DNA from: Rhodopseudomonas_A palustris_F
GTDB lineage: Bacteria; Pseudomonadota; Alphaproteobacteria; Rhizobiales; Xanthobacteraceae
DNA length: 64,000 nt
Reading direction: 5' to 3'
Assembly: GCF_000013745.1 (NCBI RefSeq)
Contig: NC_007925.1
Coordinates: 248,001 to 312,000, forward strand
The first letter of the stretch is position 1. Every line of letters starts with the position of its first letter. A program made the translations under genes and the position numbers. The notes beneath the pieces were generated by a model that ran no database searches, was not told the DNA's origin, and saw nothing but the letters and a program-made list of their open reading frames with translations. Below are positions 51,760 to 61,260 of this stretch, one piece after another.

Positions 51760-51896
51760 CGTGTCCCGGACGCGAGCAGCGTTCTTCACGCTGCTCCGCG
51801 AGCCGGGATCGTTCCAAAGGCAGCATCCGCAACGGCCCCGGCTTGGCAGCGCACCACGCCGCGAAGTGCGGCGCATTGCGCTGCATCCGGGGCACG
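51760..51896. repeat. Palindromic intergenic repeat, family A, copy 5
   Basis: CGTGTCCCGGACGCGAGCAG to ATCCGGGGCACG, inner CCGGGATCGTTCC and CGCAACGGCCCCGG. It lies between the convergent transpeptidase and YggS genes. Confidence 0.85.
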
Positions 51897-51925
51897 GGCT
51901 GTCTGAAAGACGCTCAACGAAGCGA

Positions 51926-52585
51926 TCACCTGTGCCCGAAGATCGCCGAGCCGACCCGGACATGGGTGGCGCCGAACTGGATGGCGACGGCGAAATCGGC
52001 GCTCATCCCCATCGACAGTTTCTGCAAGCCGTTGCGCGCCGCGATCTTCGCGGTCAGCGCGAAATGCGGCGCCGGCGCCTGGTCGACCGGCGGAATGCAC
52101 ATCAGCCCGGAGACGTTCAGCCCATAAGTGTCGCGGCAGGCTTTGATGAAGGCGTCGGCCTCGGCCGGCACTACCCCGGCCTTTTGCGGCTCCTCGCCGG
52201 TGTTGAGCTGCACGAACAGCTCGACCGCGCGACCCTGCGCGGCGATTTCCTTGGCCAGCGCCTGGCACAGGCTCGGCCGGTCCACCGAATGGATGGCGTC
52301 GAACAGCGCCACCGCCTCCTTGGCCTTGTTGGATTGCAAGGGGCCGATCAGATGCAGCGCGACGCCCGGATAGGCCGCGGTCAGCGCCGGCCATTTTCCC
52401 TTGGCCTCCTGCACGCGGTTTTCGCCGAACACCCGTTGCCCGGCCTCAAGCACCGGGGTGATGCCGTCGGCCTCGAAGGTCTTCGACACCGCGATCAGCG
52501 TCACCGCCGCGCGCTCGCGGCCGGCGTCGGCGCAGGCCCGCGCGATCTGCCGCTCGACCTCGGCGAGGCCCGCCGCTTCGCTCAT
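51926..52585 (-). CDS. YggS/PLPBP family pyridoxal-phosphate-binding protein
   Basis: 219 residues, an alanine-racemase-like TIM barrel. K35 in LIAVSKTFEAD holds PLP; RVFGENRVQEAKGKW, LHLIGPLQSNKAKEA, VQLNTGEEPQKAGV, GLMCIPP, LSMGMSADFAVAIQFGATHVRVGSAIFG are all diagnostic. The family keeps B6 and amino-acid pools balanced. In many genomes it neighbours cell-division genes or leuS; here leuS follows after one gene. Confidence 0.95.
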   Translation of the reverse strand: MSEAAGLAEVERQIARACADAGRERAAVTLIAVSKTFEADGITPVLEAGQRVFGENRVQEAKGKWPALTAAYPGVALHLIGPLQSNKAKEAVALFDAIHSVDRPSLCQALAKEIAAQGRAVELFVQLNTGEEPQKAGVVPAEADAFIKACRDTYGLNVSGLMCIPPVDQAPAPHFALTAKIAARNGLQKLSMGMSADFAVAIQFGATHVRVGSAIFGHR

Positions 52586-52794
52586 CGCGACGATCCCGCC
52601 GCGCCTGGCGCAGCTCTGCCGCGGCCGCTGCGGCGCTTCGGCTCAGATAGTAAACAAAACGTTGCCGGATCGCCGACGATGGCTGCGGTCTCACTCAAGG
52701 TGTTTGAACCTTCGTAATGCTACGGGGATCGCTCGAATTGTAGCGAATTGCAGAAAGGCTTCTTGAATCCTTTCGCCTAGCGTATTCGCGGGGA

Positions 52795-54483
52795 ATGGGG
52801 ATGACGATGTCACACATCGGTTTCTACCGCAAAAAGGCGAAATTCAAAGGCATATTCGGGATTCGCGCGCGGCTGGTGCTGCTGGCGTTGATCCTGGTCG
52901 GCCCGTTGATGGTCGAGCGCATCCGGTCGTTGGAGGACACCCGCGTCAAGCAGGTGTCGATGGCGTCCAGCGAATTGTCGGCGCTGGCCGAGCGCACCGC
53001 GGCGTCGCAGCGCGAGATCATTTCCTCGGTCGAAGCGGTGCTGAAATCCTCCGCCTATATCCACGCCTCGGCGTCGCGAATCGGCCGCGGCTGCGCCACC
53101 TTGCGCGCCAGCCTGCGGGTCGACCTGCCGTCGATTCGCATGCTGATGGTGGCCGGCCCCGACGGCGTCGTGCGCTGTTCGACCTCGACGATGTTTGTCG
53201 GCCTGAACATCAGCGACCGCAGCTATTTCAAGAAGGCGATGGAGTCCCATGATTTCGTGGTCAGCGATTTTCTGGTTGGCCGACAGACCGGCAAGGGCAC
53301 CATTCTGGCGGCCTATCCGGTGTCGGCGATCGACAGCGGCGAAGAGGCGGTGCTGGTCGCCGGACTGAACCTGGATTGGATGTCGGGGGTGATGGGCAAC
53401 CTCGGCGGCCGTCCCGGCGTCACCGCGGCGTTGGTCGACGGCGACGGCATCGTGCTGGCGACCCCGCCCGACCAGATGAGCCTGGTCGGCCAGCCGTTCG
53501 TCGGCCCGGCGCAGCCGGTCAGTCCCGGCCTCAACGATCTCGGCGCCGAGGAACGGGCGTTCTCCGGCGAGGCGCCGGGCAACAACCGCGCGGTGTATTT
53601 CGCGCCGATTCGCGGCACCACCGCCCGGCTGGTGGTGGCGGTTGACGAGGCCAAGGTCTCCGCCGGCATCAACCGCGACATCCGCACCGCCTATCTGCAG
53701 CTGTTTCTGGTCTGCTTCATCGTGCTGCTCGGCGCCCTGATCGCGGCGGAACGGCTGATCGTGAAGCCGGTCAATATGATGACCGAGGTGGCGAAAAAAT
53801 TCGGCCAGGGCGACTGGTCGGCCAGGGTCTGCCGCAAGCGGCTGCCGGCGGAATTCGTGCCGCTGGCGCGCGCCTTCAACGCCATGGCGGCGCATCTGGT
53901 CGAGCGCGAGCGCGGCCTGGTGGCGATCAACAACCGCCTCACCGTGATGGCCTCGATCGACGTGTTGTCCGGGCTCGCCAACCGCCGCGGCTTCCAGAGC
54001 CGGCTCGATTTCGAATGGATGAAGGCCGAGCAGAACGGCACCGATGTCGGGCTGTTGATGATCGACGTCGACCATTTCAAGCCGTTCAACGACACCTATG
54101 GCCACCCCGAAGGCGACGCCTGCATCAGCCGGATCGGCGAAACCCTGGCGGCGATCGCCAACGACATCGGCGGCTTTGCCGCGCGTTATGGCGGCGAGGA
54201 ATTCTGTCTGCTGCTGGCGGAGACGGACCGCGCCTCCGAGGTCGGCGAGATGGTGCGCAGCGCCATCGCCCACCTCGCCATTCCGCACCGCACCAGCGTC
54301 TTCCAGCAGGTCACGGTCAGCGTCGGGGTGGCCTGCACCGTGCCGCACCCGGCGAATTCGCCGCGCGACCTGATCGAAGCCGCCGACGCCGCGCTTTATG
54401 CCGCCAAGCACCGCGGCCGCAACGCCGTGGTCGAGCACGGCTTCATCCGCGGCTCGGATTCCGGGCTGTCGATGGCGAGCTGA
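52795..54483 (+). CDS. Membrane-bound diguanylate cyclase (Cache-HAMP-GGDEF)
   Basis: About 562 residues. Helix 1 (about 23-42), an extracytoplasmic double-Cache-like sensor (45-300; RSYFKKAMESHDFVVSDFLVGRQTGKGTILAAYPV), helix 2 (about 303-325), HAMP (326-380) and GGDEF (395-550). The active site is GGEEF (RYGGEEFCLLL) with the usual DVDHFKPFNDTYGHPEGD. The product-inhibition site RxxD is absent. It should make cyclic di-GMP from GTP. In-frame ATGs at 52795, 52801 and 52807 are all possible; GGGGA lies just before them. Monocistronic. Confidence 0.93.
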   Translation: MGMTMSHIGFYRKKAKFKGIFGIRARLVLLALILVGPLMVERIRSLEDTRVKQVSMASSELSALAERTAASQREIISSVEAVLKSSAYIHASASRIGRGCATLRASLRVDLPSIRMLMVAGPDGVVRCSTSTMFVGLNISDRSYFKKAMESHDFVVSDFLVGRQTGKGTILAAYPVSAIDSGEEAVLVAGLNLDWMSGVMGNLGGRPGVTAALVDGDGIVLATPPDQMSLVGQPFVGPAQPVSPGLNDLGAEERAFSGEAPGNNRAVYFAPIRGTTARLVVAVDEAKVSAGINRDIRTAYLQLFLVCFIVLLGALIAAERLIVKPVNMMTEVAKKFGQGDWSARVCRKRLPAEFVPLARAFNAMAAHLVERERGLVAINNRLTVMASIDVLSGLANRRGFQSRLDFEWMKAEQNGTDVGLLMIDVDHFKPFNDTYGHPEGDACISRIGETLAAIANDIGGFAARYGGEEFCLLLAETDRASEVGEMVRSAIAHLAIPHRTSVFQQVTVSVGVACTVPHPANSPRDLIEAADAALYAAKHRGRNAVVEHGFIRGSDSGLSMAS

Positions 54484-54667
54484 GCGCGGCGCCGGCAAGC
54501 AGCCCGGCACCGTCTTCGGGCTTTGTCGCAAGCCATTGACCGGCCACCGGCTTTTGTGGCCTAGTCGCGCGCCTCACGCGCGGAGCGAGCACCGGTTTGC
54601 GACCTCATTCGCGCATCTTTCGCTGCCACACGCGCTTGAACCGGCCGGCCAGTCTTTCGAACAGCCC

Positions 54668-57316
54668 ATGACCAACGAACGCTATAACGCCCGCGAATCC
54701 GAGCCGCGCTGGCAACGCCAGTGGGACGACAACGCGATCTTCGCGACCCAGAACGACGATCCGCGGCCGAAATATTACGTGCTGGAGATGTTCCCCTATC
54801 CGTCCGGGCGCATCCACATGGGTCATGTGCGCAATTACACCATGGGCGACGTGGTGGCGCGGACGATGCGGGCGCGCGGCTATAACGTGCTGCATCCGAT
54901 GGGCTGGGACGCGTTCGGCATGCCGGCGGAAAACGCCGCGATGGCCAACAAGGTGCACCCGAAATCCTGGACCTACGCCAACATCGCCACCATGAAGGCG
55001 CAGCTGAAATCGATGGGGCTGTCGCTGGATTGGTCGCGCGAATTCGCCACCTGCGATCCGTCCTACTACAAGCACCAGCAGCGCATGTTCATCGATTTCC
55101 TGGCCGCCGGCCTGGTCGAGCGCAAGCAATCCAAGGTGAACTGGGACCCGGTCGACAACACCGTGCTCGCCAACGAGCAGGTGATCGACGGCCGCGGCTG
55201 GCGCTCCGGCGCTTTGGTCGAGCAGCGCGAGCTGACGCAATGGTTCTTCAAGATCAGCAAATACTCCGAGGATCTGCTGACCGCGCTCGACCGGCTCGAT
55301 CGCTGGCCGGACAAGGTCCGCATCATGCAGCGCAACTGGATCGGCCGCTCCGAAGGGCTGTTGCTGCGCTTTGCGCTGGACACGTCGACCACGCCGAATC
55401 ACGAAACCGAGGTCGAGGTGTTCACCACCCGCCCCGACACGCTGTTCGGCGCCAAATTCGTCGCGCTGTCGCCGGATCATCCGCTCGCCGCGGAAGCCGC
55501 CAAGAGCAACCCGGCGCTTGCCGCGTTCATTGAAGAATGCCGCAAGACCGGCACCGCGCAGGCCGAGATCGATACCGCCGAGAAGCAGGGTTTTGACACC
55601 GGGATTCGCGCGGTGCATCCGTTCGATCCGTCGTGGCAGCTACCGGTCTATGTCGCCAATTTCGTGCTGATGGACTACGGCACCGGGGCGATCTTCGGCT
55701 GCCCGGCGCACGACCAGCGCGACCTCGACTTCGTCAACAAATACGGCCTCGGCAATTTGCCGGTGGTGTGCCCCGAGGGCCAGGACCCGGCGACCTTCGT
55801 GGTCACCGACATCGCCTATGACGGCGACGGCCGCCTGATCAATTCCAACAACGGCTTCATCGCTCTCGACGGCATGAGCATCGCCGATGCCAAGGAAGCG
55901 GTGGCGAAACGGCTGGAAGCGATCGCGCTCGGCAACCGTCCGGTGGCGCAGCGCCAGGTCAATTTCCGGCTGCGCGACTGGGGCATTTCGCGGCAGCGCT
56001 ATTGGGGCTGCCCGATCCCGATCATCCATTGCGAGGTCTGCGGCGTGGTGCCGGTGCCGATCAAGGACCTGCCGGTCAAATTGCCCGACGACATCGAATT
56101 CGATCGTCCGGGCAATCCGCTCGACCGCCATCCGACCTGGAAGCACGTGGCCTGCCCGCAATGCGGCGGCAAGGCGCGGCGCGAAACCGACACCATGGAC
56201 ACCTTCGTCGATTCGTCCTGGTACTTCTCGCGCTTCACCGATCCGTGGAACGAAGACGCGCCGACCACCCGCGCGGTGGTCGACCGCATGATGCCGGTCG
56301 ATCAATATATCGGCGGCGTCGAGCACGCGATTTTGCATCTGCTGTACAGCCGGTTCTTCACCCGGGCGATGCAGGCCACCGGCCATGTCGGCTTCGACGA
56401 GCCGTTCCGCGGCATGTTCACCCAGGGCATGGTGGTGCACGAGACCTACAGGAAGCTCGACGGCACATTTGCCTCGCCGGCCGAAATCCGCATCGTCGCC
56501 GACGGCGACAATCGGCTGGCCAGCCTGCTCGACAGCGGTCAGCCGGTCGAGATCGGCCCGATCGAGAAAATGTCGAAGAGCAAGCGCAACACCGTCGATC
56601 CCGACGACATCATCGGCAGCTACGGCGCCGACACCGCGCGCTGGTTCATGCTGTCGGATTCGCCGCCGGATCGCGACGTGATCTGGAGCGAGGACGGCGT
56701 CAAGGGCGCCAGCCGGTTCGTGCAGCGGGTGTGGCGGCTGGTCAGCGCGATGGCGCCGCAACTGCCGGCGCCCGGCACCAGGCTCGACGCCGCGAATCAT
56801 CCCGCCGCGCAGGCGCTGCGGGTCGCGGCGCATCGGACGCTGTCGGAAATTCTCGCCGGCATCGACCGGCTGCGCTTCAACACCGCGGTGGCCAAGCTCT
56901 ACGTCTATGTCGGCGAGCTGGAGGCGGTGCTGGCCAACGCGCCGCAAGGCGGCCTCGGCGGCGATCCGGTGCTGGCCGCGGCGGCGCGCGAGGCGATCGA
57001 CATCCTGGTGCTGTTGATCGCGCCGATGATGCCGCATCTGGCCGAGGAATGCTGGGCCGCGATCGGCCACAGCGGACTGGTGTCGGAAGCAAGGTGGCCG
57101 GAGATCGAGACCGCGTTGCTGGTGTCGGACAGCATCACCCTACCGGTTCAAGTCAATGGCAAGAAGCGCGGCGAAGTCACAGTCGCCCGAGATGCGCAAA
57201 ATCCGCAAATTGAGGCTGCCGTTTTGGCACTCGATGCGGTAAAACAAGCCTTGGATGGAAAACCTGTCCGCAAGATTATCATTGTTCCGCAAAGGATCGT
57301 GAATGTCGTGGGCTAG
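54668..57316 (+). CDS. leuS: Leucyl-tRNA synthetase
   Basis: 882 residues, class I synthetase charging tRNA-Leu. HMGH (50-53) is the HIGH motif, and EKMSKSKRNTVDPDDII the KMSKS loop; the CP1 editing domain is present (TTRPDTLFGAKFVALSPDHPL and the acidic motif near MDYGTGAIFGCPAHDQRDLDF). The zinc-ribbon region HCEVCGVVPVP/WKHVACPQCGGKARRE retains four cysteines. The C-terminal domain ends PVRKIIIVPQRIVNVVG. Start at 54668 MTNERYNARESEPRWQ. It overlaps lptE by 14 bp. Confidence 0.98.
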   Translation: MTNERYNARESEPRWQRQWDDNAIFATQNDDPRPKYYVLEMFPYPSGRIHMGHVRNYTMGDVVARTMRARGYNVLHPMGWDAFGMPAENAAMANKVHPKSWTYANIATMKAQLKSMGLSLDWSREFATCDPSYYKHQQRMFIDFLAAGLVERKQSKVNWDPVDNTVLANEQVIDGRGWRSGALVEQRELTQWFFKISKYSEDLLTALDRLDRWPDKVRIMQRNWIGRSEGLLLRFALDTSTTPNHETEVEVFTTRPDTLFGAKFVALSPDHPLAAEAAKSNPALAAFIEECRKTGTAQAEIDTAEKQGFDTGIRAVHPFDPSWQLPVYVANFVLMDYGTGAIFGCPAHDQRDLDFVNKYGLGNLPVVCPEGQDPATFVVTDIAYDGDGRLINSNNGFIALDGMSIADAKEAVAKRLEAIALGNRPVAQRQVNFRLRDWGISRQRYWGCPIPIIHCEVCGVVPVPIKDLPVKLPDDIEFDRPGNPLDRHPTWKHVACPQCGGKARRETDTMDTFVDSSWYFSRFTDPWNEDAPTTRAVVDRMMPVDQYIGGVEHAILHLLYSRFFTRAMQATGHVGFDEPFRGMFTQGMVVHETYRKLDGTFASPAEIRIVADGDNRLASLLDSGQPVEIGPIEKMSKSKRNTVDPDDIIGSYGADTARWFMLSDSPPDRDVIWSEDGVKGASRFVQRVWRLVSAMAPQLPAPGTRLDAANHPAAQALRVAAHRTLSEILAGIDRLRFNTAVAKLYVYVGELEAVLANAPQGGLGGDPVLAAAAREAIDILVLLIAPMMPHLAEECWAAIGHSGLVSEARWPEIETALLVSDSITLPVQVNGKKRGEVTVARDAQNPQIEAAVLALDAVKQALDGKPVRKIIIVPQRIVNVVG

Positions 57317-57854
57317 TCCCCGCCTTGCCGCCCGACTGATCGTCGTGGTCGCATTGGCCGCGCTGACCGCCGGTTGTTTTCAACCGATGTATGCCGAGCG
57401 CAGCGACGGCACGCCGGGCCTGCGCGACAAGCTCGCCAGCGTCGAGGTTCCGGCGATCGACGCGCCGAACGGCTCGCGGGTGGCGCGGCTCGGCGTCGAG
57501 ATCCGCAATGCGCTGATGTTCAAGATGTACGGCAACGCCACCGGCATGCCGCCGACGCATCGGTTGGAGATCAGGCTCACCACCTCGCGCTCCTCGCTGA
57601 TCGTCGATCCTTCGACCGCGCTGCCGGCGATCGAGAACTACGGCATCGATGCCAGCTACGTGTTGAAAGACAGCGCCACCGACAAGGTGATCCTGACCGG
57701 CAGCACGTTCTCGCGAGTGTCGTACGACGTCCCCGGCCAGACCCAGCGCTTCGCCCGGCAACGCGCGTTCCGCGACGCCGAGGATCGCGCCTCACAGGAA
57801 ATCGCCGAGAATATCCAGACCCGGCTGGCGTCGTTCTTCTCCGCCGGCATCTGA
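57303..57854 (+). CDS. lptE: LPS-assembly lipoprotein LptE
   Basis: 183 residues. A lipoprotein signal peptide ends in LTAGC, with lipid-modified C25. The mature part (LGVEIRNALMFKMYGNATGMPPTHRLEIRLTTSR, then YGIDASYVLKDSATDKVILTGSTFSRVSYDVPGQTQRFARQRAFRDAEDRASQEIAENIQTRLASFF) follows the LptE/RlpB pattern. LptE plugs the LptD barrel in the outer membrane. Position between leuS and holA is the conserved context, and the overlap with leuS shows coupling. Confidence 0.93.
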   Translation: MSWASPRLAARLIVVVALAALTAGCFQPMYAERSDGTPGLRDKLASVEVPAIDAPNGSRVARLGVEIRNALMFKMYGNATGMPPTHRLEIRLTTSRSSLIVDPSTALPAIENYGIDASYVLKDSATDKVILTGSTFSRVSYDVPGQTQRFARQRAFRDAEDRASQEIAENIQTRLASFFSAGI

Positions 57855-57855
57855 C

Positions 57856-58884
57856 TTGGTCGCGCTGCGCGGACGAGAAGTCGATAGTTTTCTCGCCCGG
57901 CCGGATTCCGGCCGCCCGATCATTCTGTTGTACGGCCCCGACGCCGGCCTGGTGCGCGAGCGCGCCGAGGCGCTGATTGCGTCGGCGGTCGACGATCCCT
58001 CCGATCCGTTCTCCACCGTGCGATTGGACGGCGACGAGCTCGCCGCCGAGCCGTCGCGGCTGGTCGACGAGGCGATGACGATTCCGATGTTCGGCGGCCG
58101 TCGCGCGATCAGGGTGCGCGCCGGCTCGAAGAATTTCGTCAGCGGCGTCGAGACGCTGGCCCTCTCCGCGCTGAAGGATTGCCGGATCGTGATCGAGGCC
58201 GGCGACCTCAAGCCCGACGCGGCGCTGCGCAAGGCCTGCGAGCGCGCCAAGACCGCGGTGGCGATCGGCTGCTACACCGACGGCGAGCGCGATCTTGCCA
58301 AACTGGTCGACGACGAATTCCGCAACGCCAATCTGCGCATCGCGCCCGACGTCCGCGCGCTGCTGGTGTCGCTGCTCGGCGGCGACCGCCAGGCCTCGCG
58401 CAACGAAGTCCGCAAGCTGGTGCTGTACACCCACGGCCAAAGCGAGGTGACGCTCGACGACGTCATGGCGGTGGTGGCGGACGCCTCCGAATTGAAGCTC
58501 GATCCGGTGATCGACGGCGCCTTCGCGGGCAAGCCGTCGCTGGTGGAAACCGAATTCACCAAGGCGATGAACGCCGGCTCCAATCCCGGCACCATCATGA
58601 TGGCGGCGCAACGCCACGCCGCCTTGATGCACAAGGCCGCGCTCGCGGTCGACGCCGGCAGTTCGGAATCCTCCGCCGTCGAGGGCGGCTTTCCGCGGTT
58701 GCATTTTTCCAGAAAGGCGATCGTCGAAGCGGGGTTGCGCAATTTCACCGCGCAGCGGCTGCTGGCGATCATCGATCAGCTCGGCAACGCAGCGCTGGAG
58801 ATGCGCAAGCAATCCGCACTCGCCCCGGTGATCGCGCAGCGCGCGCTGCTGGCGATCGCGGTCAATGCAAGGCGGCGGGGCTAA
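57856..58884 (+). CDS. holA: DNA polymerase III subunit delta
   Basis: 342 residues from a TTG at 57856, one base after the lptE stop. LYGPDAGLVRERAEAL is the degenerate P-loop of delta, followed by RRAIRVR, a long helical region (ALKDCRIVIEAGDLKPDAALRKACERAKTAVAIGCY), and a C-terminal collar domain. Delta opens the beta clamp in the clamp loader. The TTG start gives the expected N-terminus VALRGREVDSFLARPD. Confidence 0.95.
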   Translation: MVALRGREVDSFLARPDSGRPIILLYGPDAGLVRERAEALIASAVDDPSDPFSTVRLDGDELAAEPSRLVDEAMTIPMFGGRRAIRVRAGSKNFVSGVETLALSALKDCRIVIEAGDLKPDAALRKACERAKTAVAIGCYTDGERDLAKLVDDEFRNANLRIAPDVRALLVSLLGGDRQASRNEVRKLVLYTHGQSEVTLDDVMAVVADASELKLDPVIDGAFAGKPSLVETEFTKAMNAGSNPGTIMMAAQRHAALMHKAALAVDAGSSESSAVEGGFPRLHFSRKAIVEAGLRNFTAQRLLAIIDQLGNAALEMRKQSALAPVIAQRALLAIAVNARRRG

Positions 58885-58991
58885 CCCGCCGCGCAACTAG
58901 CCCGCGGCAGGACTAACCCGCGGCGAAACTAACCCGCCTTGATGCGCGCGGTCATTGGTGAGAGTGGTTGCGGACAACCCTACGAAAAGCC

Positions 58992-59115
58992 GTCATTCCG
59001 GGGCGCAAGCCGCGTCAGCGGCGCGCGAACCCGGAATCTCGCAACGAGCCAGCAACGTCCCCAGCAGCAAGATTCCGGGTTCGCTCGGCCTTTCGGCCTC
59101 GCGCCCCGGAATGAC
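58992..59115. repeat. Palindromic intergenic repeat, family C, copy 4
   Basis: GTCATTCCGGGGCGCAAGCC to CGCGCCCCGGAATGAC, inner GAACCCGGAATCT and AGATTCCGGGTTCGC. Follows holA by about 107 bp in the 374-bp gap before the convergent parB gene. Confidence 0.86.
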
Positions 59116-59186
59116 AGCTTGTTGTGTGGTCGGGCAGATCGACCAACTCCCGTTGCCGTTGATTGCGACGACGCGAACTCAGCGTC

Positions 59187-59230
59187 GTCATCCTGAGGTG
59201 CTCGCCGTCTTCGGCGAGCCTCGAAGGATG
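59187..59230. repeat. Solo half-unit of family B, copy 3
   Basis: GTCATCCTGAGGTGCTCG, a small hairpin CGCCGTCTTCGGCG, and CTCGAAGGATG: one B half without its mirror, 29 bp before the end of parB. Confidence 0.75.
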
Positions 59231-59258
59231 CGGCCACACCTCGCCCACCCGCCGCAAA

Positions 59259-60140
59259 CTAACCACCCGCCTCCAGCCGGCGCACGATGTCGTCGAGTTG
59301 GTCGAGGTCGCGGTATTTGATCTGCACCGCGCCGGCGCCGCCGCGATCGTCGATGCTGATCTTCATGCCGAGCGCGTCGCTGACTCGCTTCTCCAGCGCC
59401 AGCGTATCGGGATCCTTCGCCGCCTTGCCGGCGCGGGCCTTTTGCGGCGCGCGTTCCGGCACGCCTTCTTCGTGCGCCAGCGCTTCGGCCTGCCGCACGT
59501 TGAGCCCTTCGGCGACGATCCGCTGCGCCGCGGCGGACGCGTCCGGCACGCCGATCAGCGCGCGGGCGTGACCGGCGGAGAGTTTACCCGCCGCGATCAG
59601 CGCCTGCACGTCGTCGGGCAACCGGGTCAGCCGCATCATGTTGGCGACGTGGCTGCGGCTCTTGCCGACCAGCTTGGCGATCTCGTCCTGGCCGTGTTTG
59701 AAGTTCTCGGCCAGCGCGTGATAGCCCTGCGCCTCTTCCAGCGCGTTGAGGTCTTCGCGCTGCACGTTTTCGATGATGGCGATTTCCAGCGCCACCGAAT
59801 CGCTGACGTCGATCGGCACGATCGGCACTTCGTGCAGCCCGGCGAGCTGCGAGGCGCGCCAGCGCCGTTCGCCGGCGATGATTTCGAAGCGGTCCTGCGC
59901 GCCCTTGATCGGCCGCACCACGATCGGCTGGATGACGCCGTGCTGCTTGATCGAGTCGCTGAGTTCGCCGAGCTCGGCGTCGGAAAACGCCCGGCGCGGA
60001 TTGCGCGGATTGGGTTTCAGGAATTCGATCGGCACCTTGCGCTGCGCGCGCGGCCGCTCCAGATGCGCGGCCTCGCCGCCGACATCGCCGATCAGGCTTG
60101 CCAGACCGCGACCCAATCGCGAACGCTGCTCGTCGGCCAT
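59259..60140 (-). CDS. parB: Chromosome-partitioning protein ParB
   Basis: 293 residues. LGRGLASLIG near the N-terminus (ParA-stimulating peptide), the CTPase motif block IAGERRWRASQLAGL, IIENVQREDLNALEEAQGY, the helix-turn-helix EIAKLVGKSRSHVANMMRL, and the C-terminal dimer domain (YRDLDQLDDIVRRL). It binds parS, clamps on DNA with CTP and drives origin segregation. The ATG at 60140 has GGGAGCTC upstream; the longer ORF from 60161 is not needed. It follows parA with a family B repeat between (265 bp). Confidence 0.97.
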   Translation of the reverse strand: MADEQRSRLGRGLASLIGDVGGEAAHLERPRAQRKVPIEFLKPNPRNPRRAFSDAELGELSDSIKQHGVIQPIVVRPIKGAQDRFEIIAGERRWRASQLAGLHEVPIVPIDVSDSVALEIAIIENVQREDLNALEEAQGYHALAENFKHGQDEIAKLVGKSRSHVANMMRLTRLPDDVQALIAAGKLSAGHARALIGVPDASAAAQRIVAEGLNVRQAEALAHEEGVPERAPQKARAGKAAKDPDTLALEKRVSDALGMKISIDDRGGAGAVQIKYRDLDQLDDIVRRLEAGG

Positions 60141-60246
60141 CAAGAGCTCCCTTGGATTCACGTCGCATCTCCGCGTTGGATACGTGTACTAACTGCTACT
60201 AATGACGGCGCGACGCGCCGGGTGGTGGACGTCTTATCCTCGTCGC

Positions 60247-60383
60247 CATCCTTCGAGGCTCGGGACTTCGTCCCTTCGCACCTCAGGATGACGCTGCCTA
60301 TGTTGCGTCGCTCAAAGCCTCTCCGTCATCCTGAGGAGACCGGCGTAGCGCGAAGCGCTAAGTCGGTCGTCTCGAAGGATGAC
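60247..60383. repeat. Palindromic intergenic repeat, family B, copy 4 (halves inverted)
   Basis: CATCCTTCGAGGC to CTCAGGATGAC, a spacer, then GTCATCCTGAGGAG to CGAAGGATGAC. The order of halves is reversed compared with copy 1. It splits parA from parB within one operon, so it must be tolerated in the transcript. Confidence 0.82.
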
Positions 60384-60405
60384 TGCGACCGCGCCCGCCG
60401 CGCAT

Positions 60406-61260
60406 TCAATGCGCGGTGCGGAGTTCGCGCTCGCGCTGGATCACTTCGGTGGCGAGCTTGAGATAGGCTTCACTGCCGGCGCATTTCAGATCGTACACCA
60501 AGACCGGCTTGCCGTAGCTCGGCGCTTCCGAGATCCGCACGTTGCGCGGGATCATGGTGTCGTAGACCTTCTTGCCCATGAACTGGCGGACGTCGGCGAC
60601 CACCTGGTTGGACAGATTGTTGCGGCTGTCGAACATCGTCAGCACGATGCCGTGGATCGACAGATTCGGGTTGAGCGTCGAGCGCACCTGCTCGACGGTC
60701 TGCAGCAGCTGCGACAAGCCTTCCAGCGCGAAGAACTCGCACTGCAACGGCACCAGGATCGCGTCCGACGCCGCCATCGCATTCACGGTGAGCAGGTTCA
60801 GCGACGGCGGGCAATCGATCAGCACATAGGTGTAGTCGAGCGGCGGCGCGATGTTGTCGTTGAGCGCCGCGATGGCGTCGCGCAAGCGGAACGCGCGGTC
60901 GCGGGTGGCGCCGAGCTCGAGCTCGAGGCCGGAGAGATCCATCGTTGACGGCGCGATATGCAGCCGCGGTACCGCGGTCGGCACCACGGCGTCGCGCAGC
61001 GGCGCCTCGCCGATCAGCACGTCATAGGTCGAGCAGTTGCGGTTGCGGCGGTCGATGCCGAGCCCGGTGGAGGCATTGCCCTGCGGATCGAGATCGACGA
61101 TCAGCACCCGTTCGCCGATCGCCGCCAGCGCGGTGCCGAGATTGATCGCGGTGGTGGTCTTGCCGACCCCGCCCTTCTGATTGGCGAGCGCCAGGATGCG
61201 CGGCTTCGCGGCCCCGGCATTCCGTGTATCGCCTTGATATATTTGATCAATTACGGTCAT
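60406..61260 (-). CDS. parA: Chromosome-partitioning ATPase ParA
   Basis: 284 residues. The deviant Walker A KGGVGKTT (29-36), VDLDPQGNASTGLG, Walker B VLIDCPPSLNLL and IPRNVRISEAPSYGKPV are complete. ParA forms ATP-dependent DNA-bound dimers and moves ParB-parS complexes. The start overlaps rsmG by 4 bp (ATGA), so translation is coupled. Its N-terminal extension before RILALANQKGG is about 20 residues. Confidence 0.97.
   Translation of the reverse strand: MTVIDQIYQGDTRNAGAAKPRILALANQKGGVGKTTTAINLGTALAAIGERVLIVDLDPQGNASTGLGIDRRNRNCSTYDVLIGEAPLRDAVVPTAVPRLHIAPSTMDLSGLELELGATRDRAFRLRDAIAALNDNIAPPLDYTYVLIDCPPSLNLLTVNAMAASDAILVPLQCEFFALEGLSQLLQTVEQVRSTLNPNLSIHGIVLTMFDSRNNLSNQVVADVRQFMGKKVYDTMIPRNVRISEAPSYGKPVLVYDLKCAGSEAYLKLATEVIQRERELRTAH

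Noticed and set aside
52810..54531. 573-codon minus-strand open frame over the diguanylate cyclase
   Set aside because: Shadow of the GGDEF gene, with no family pattern.
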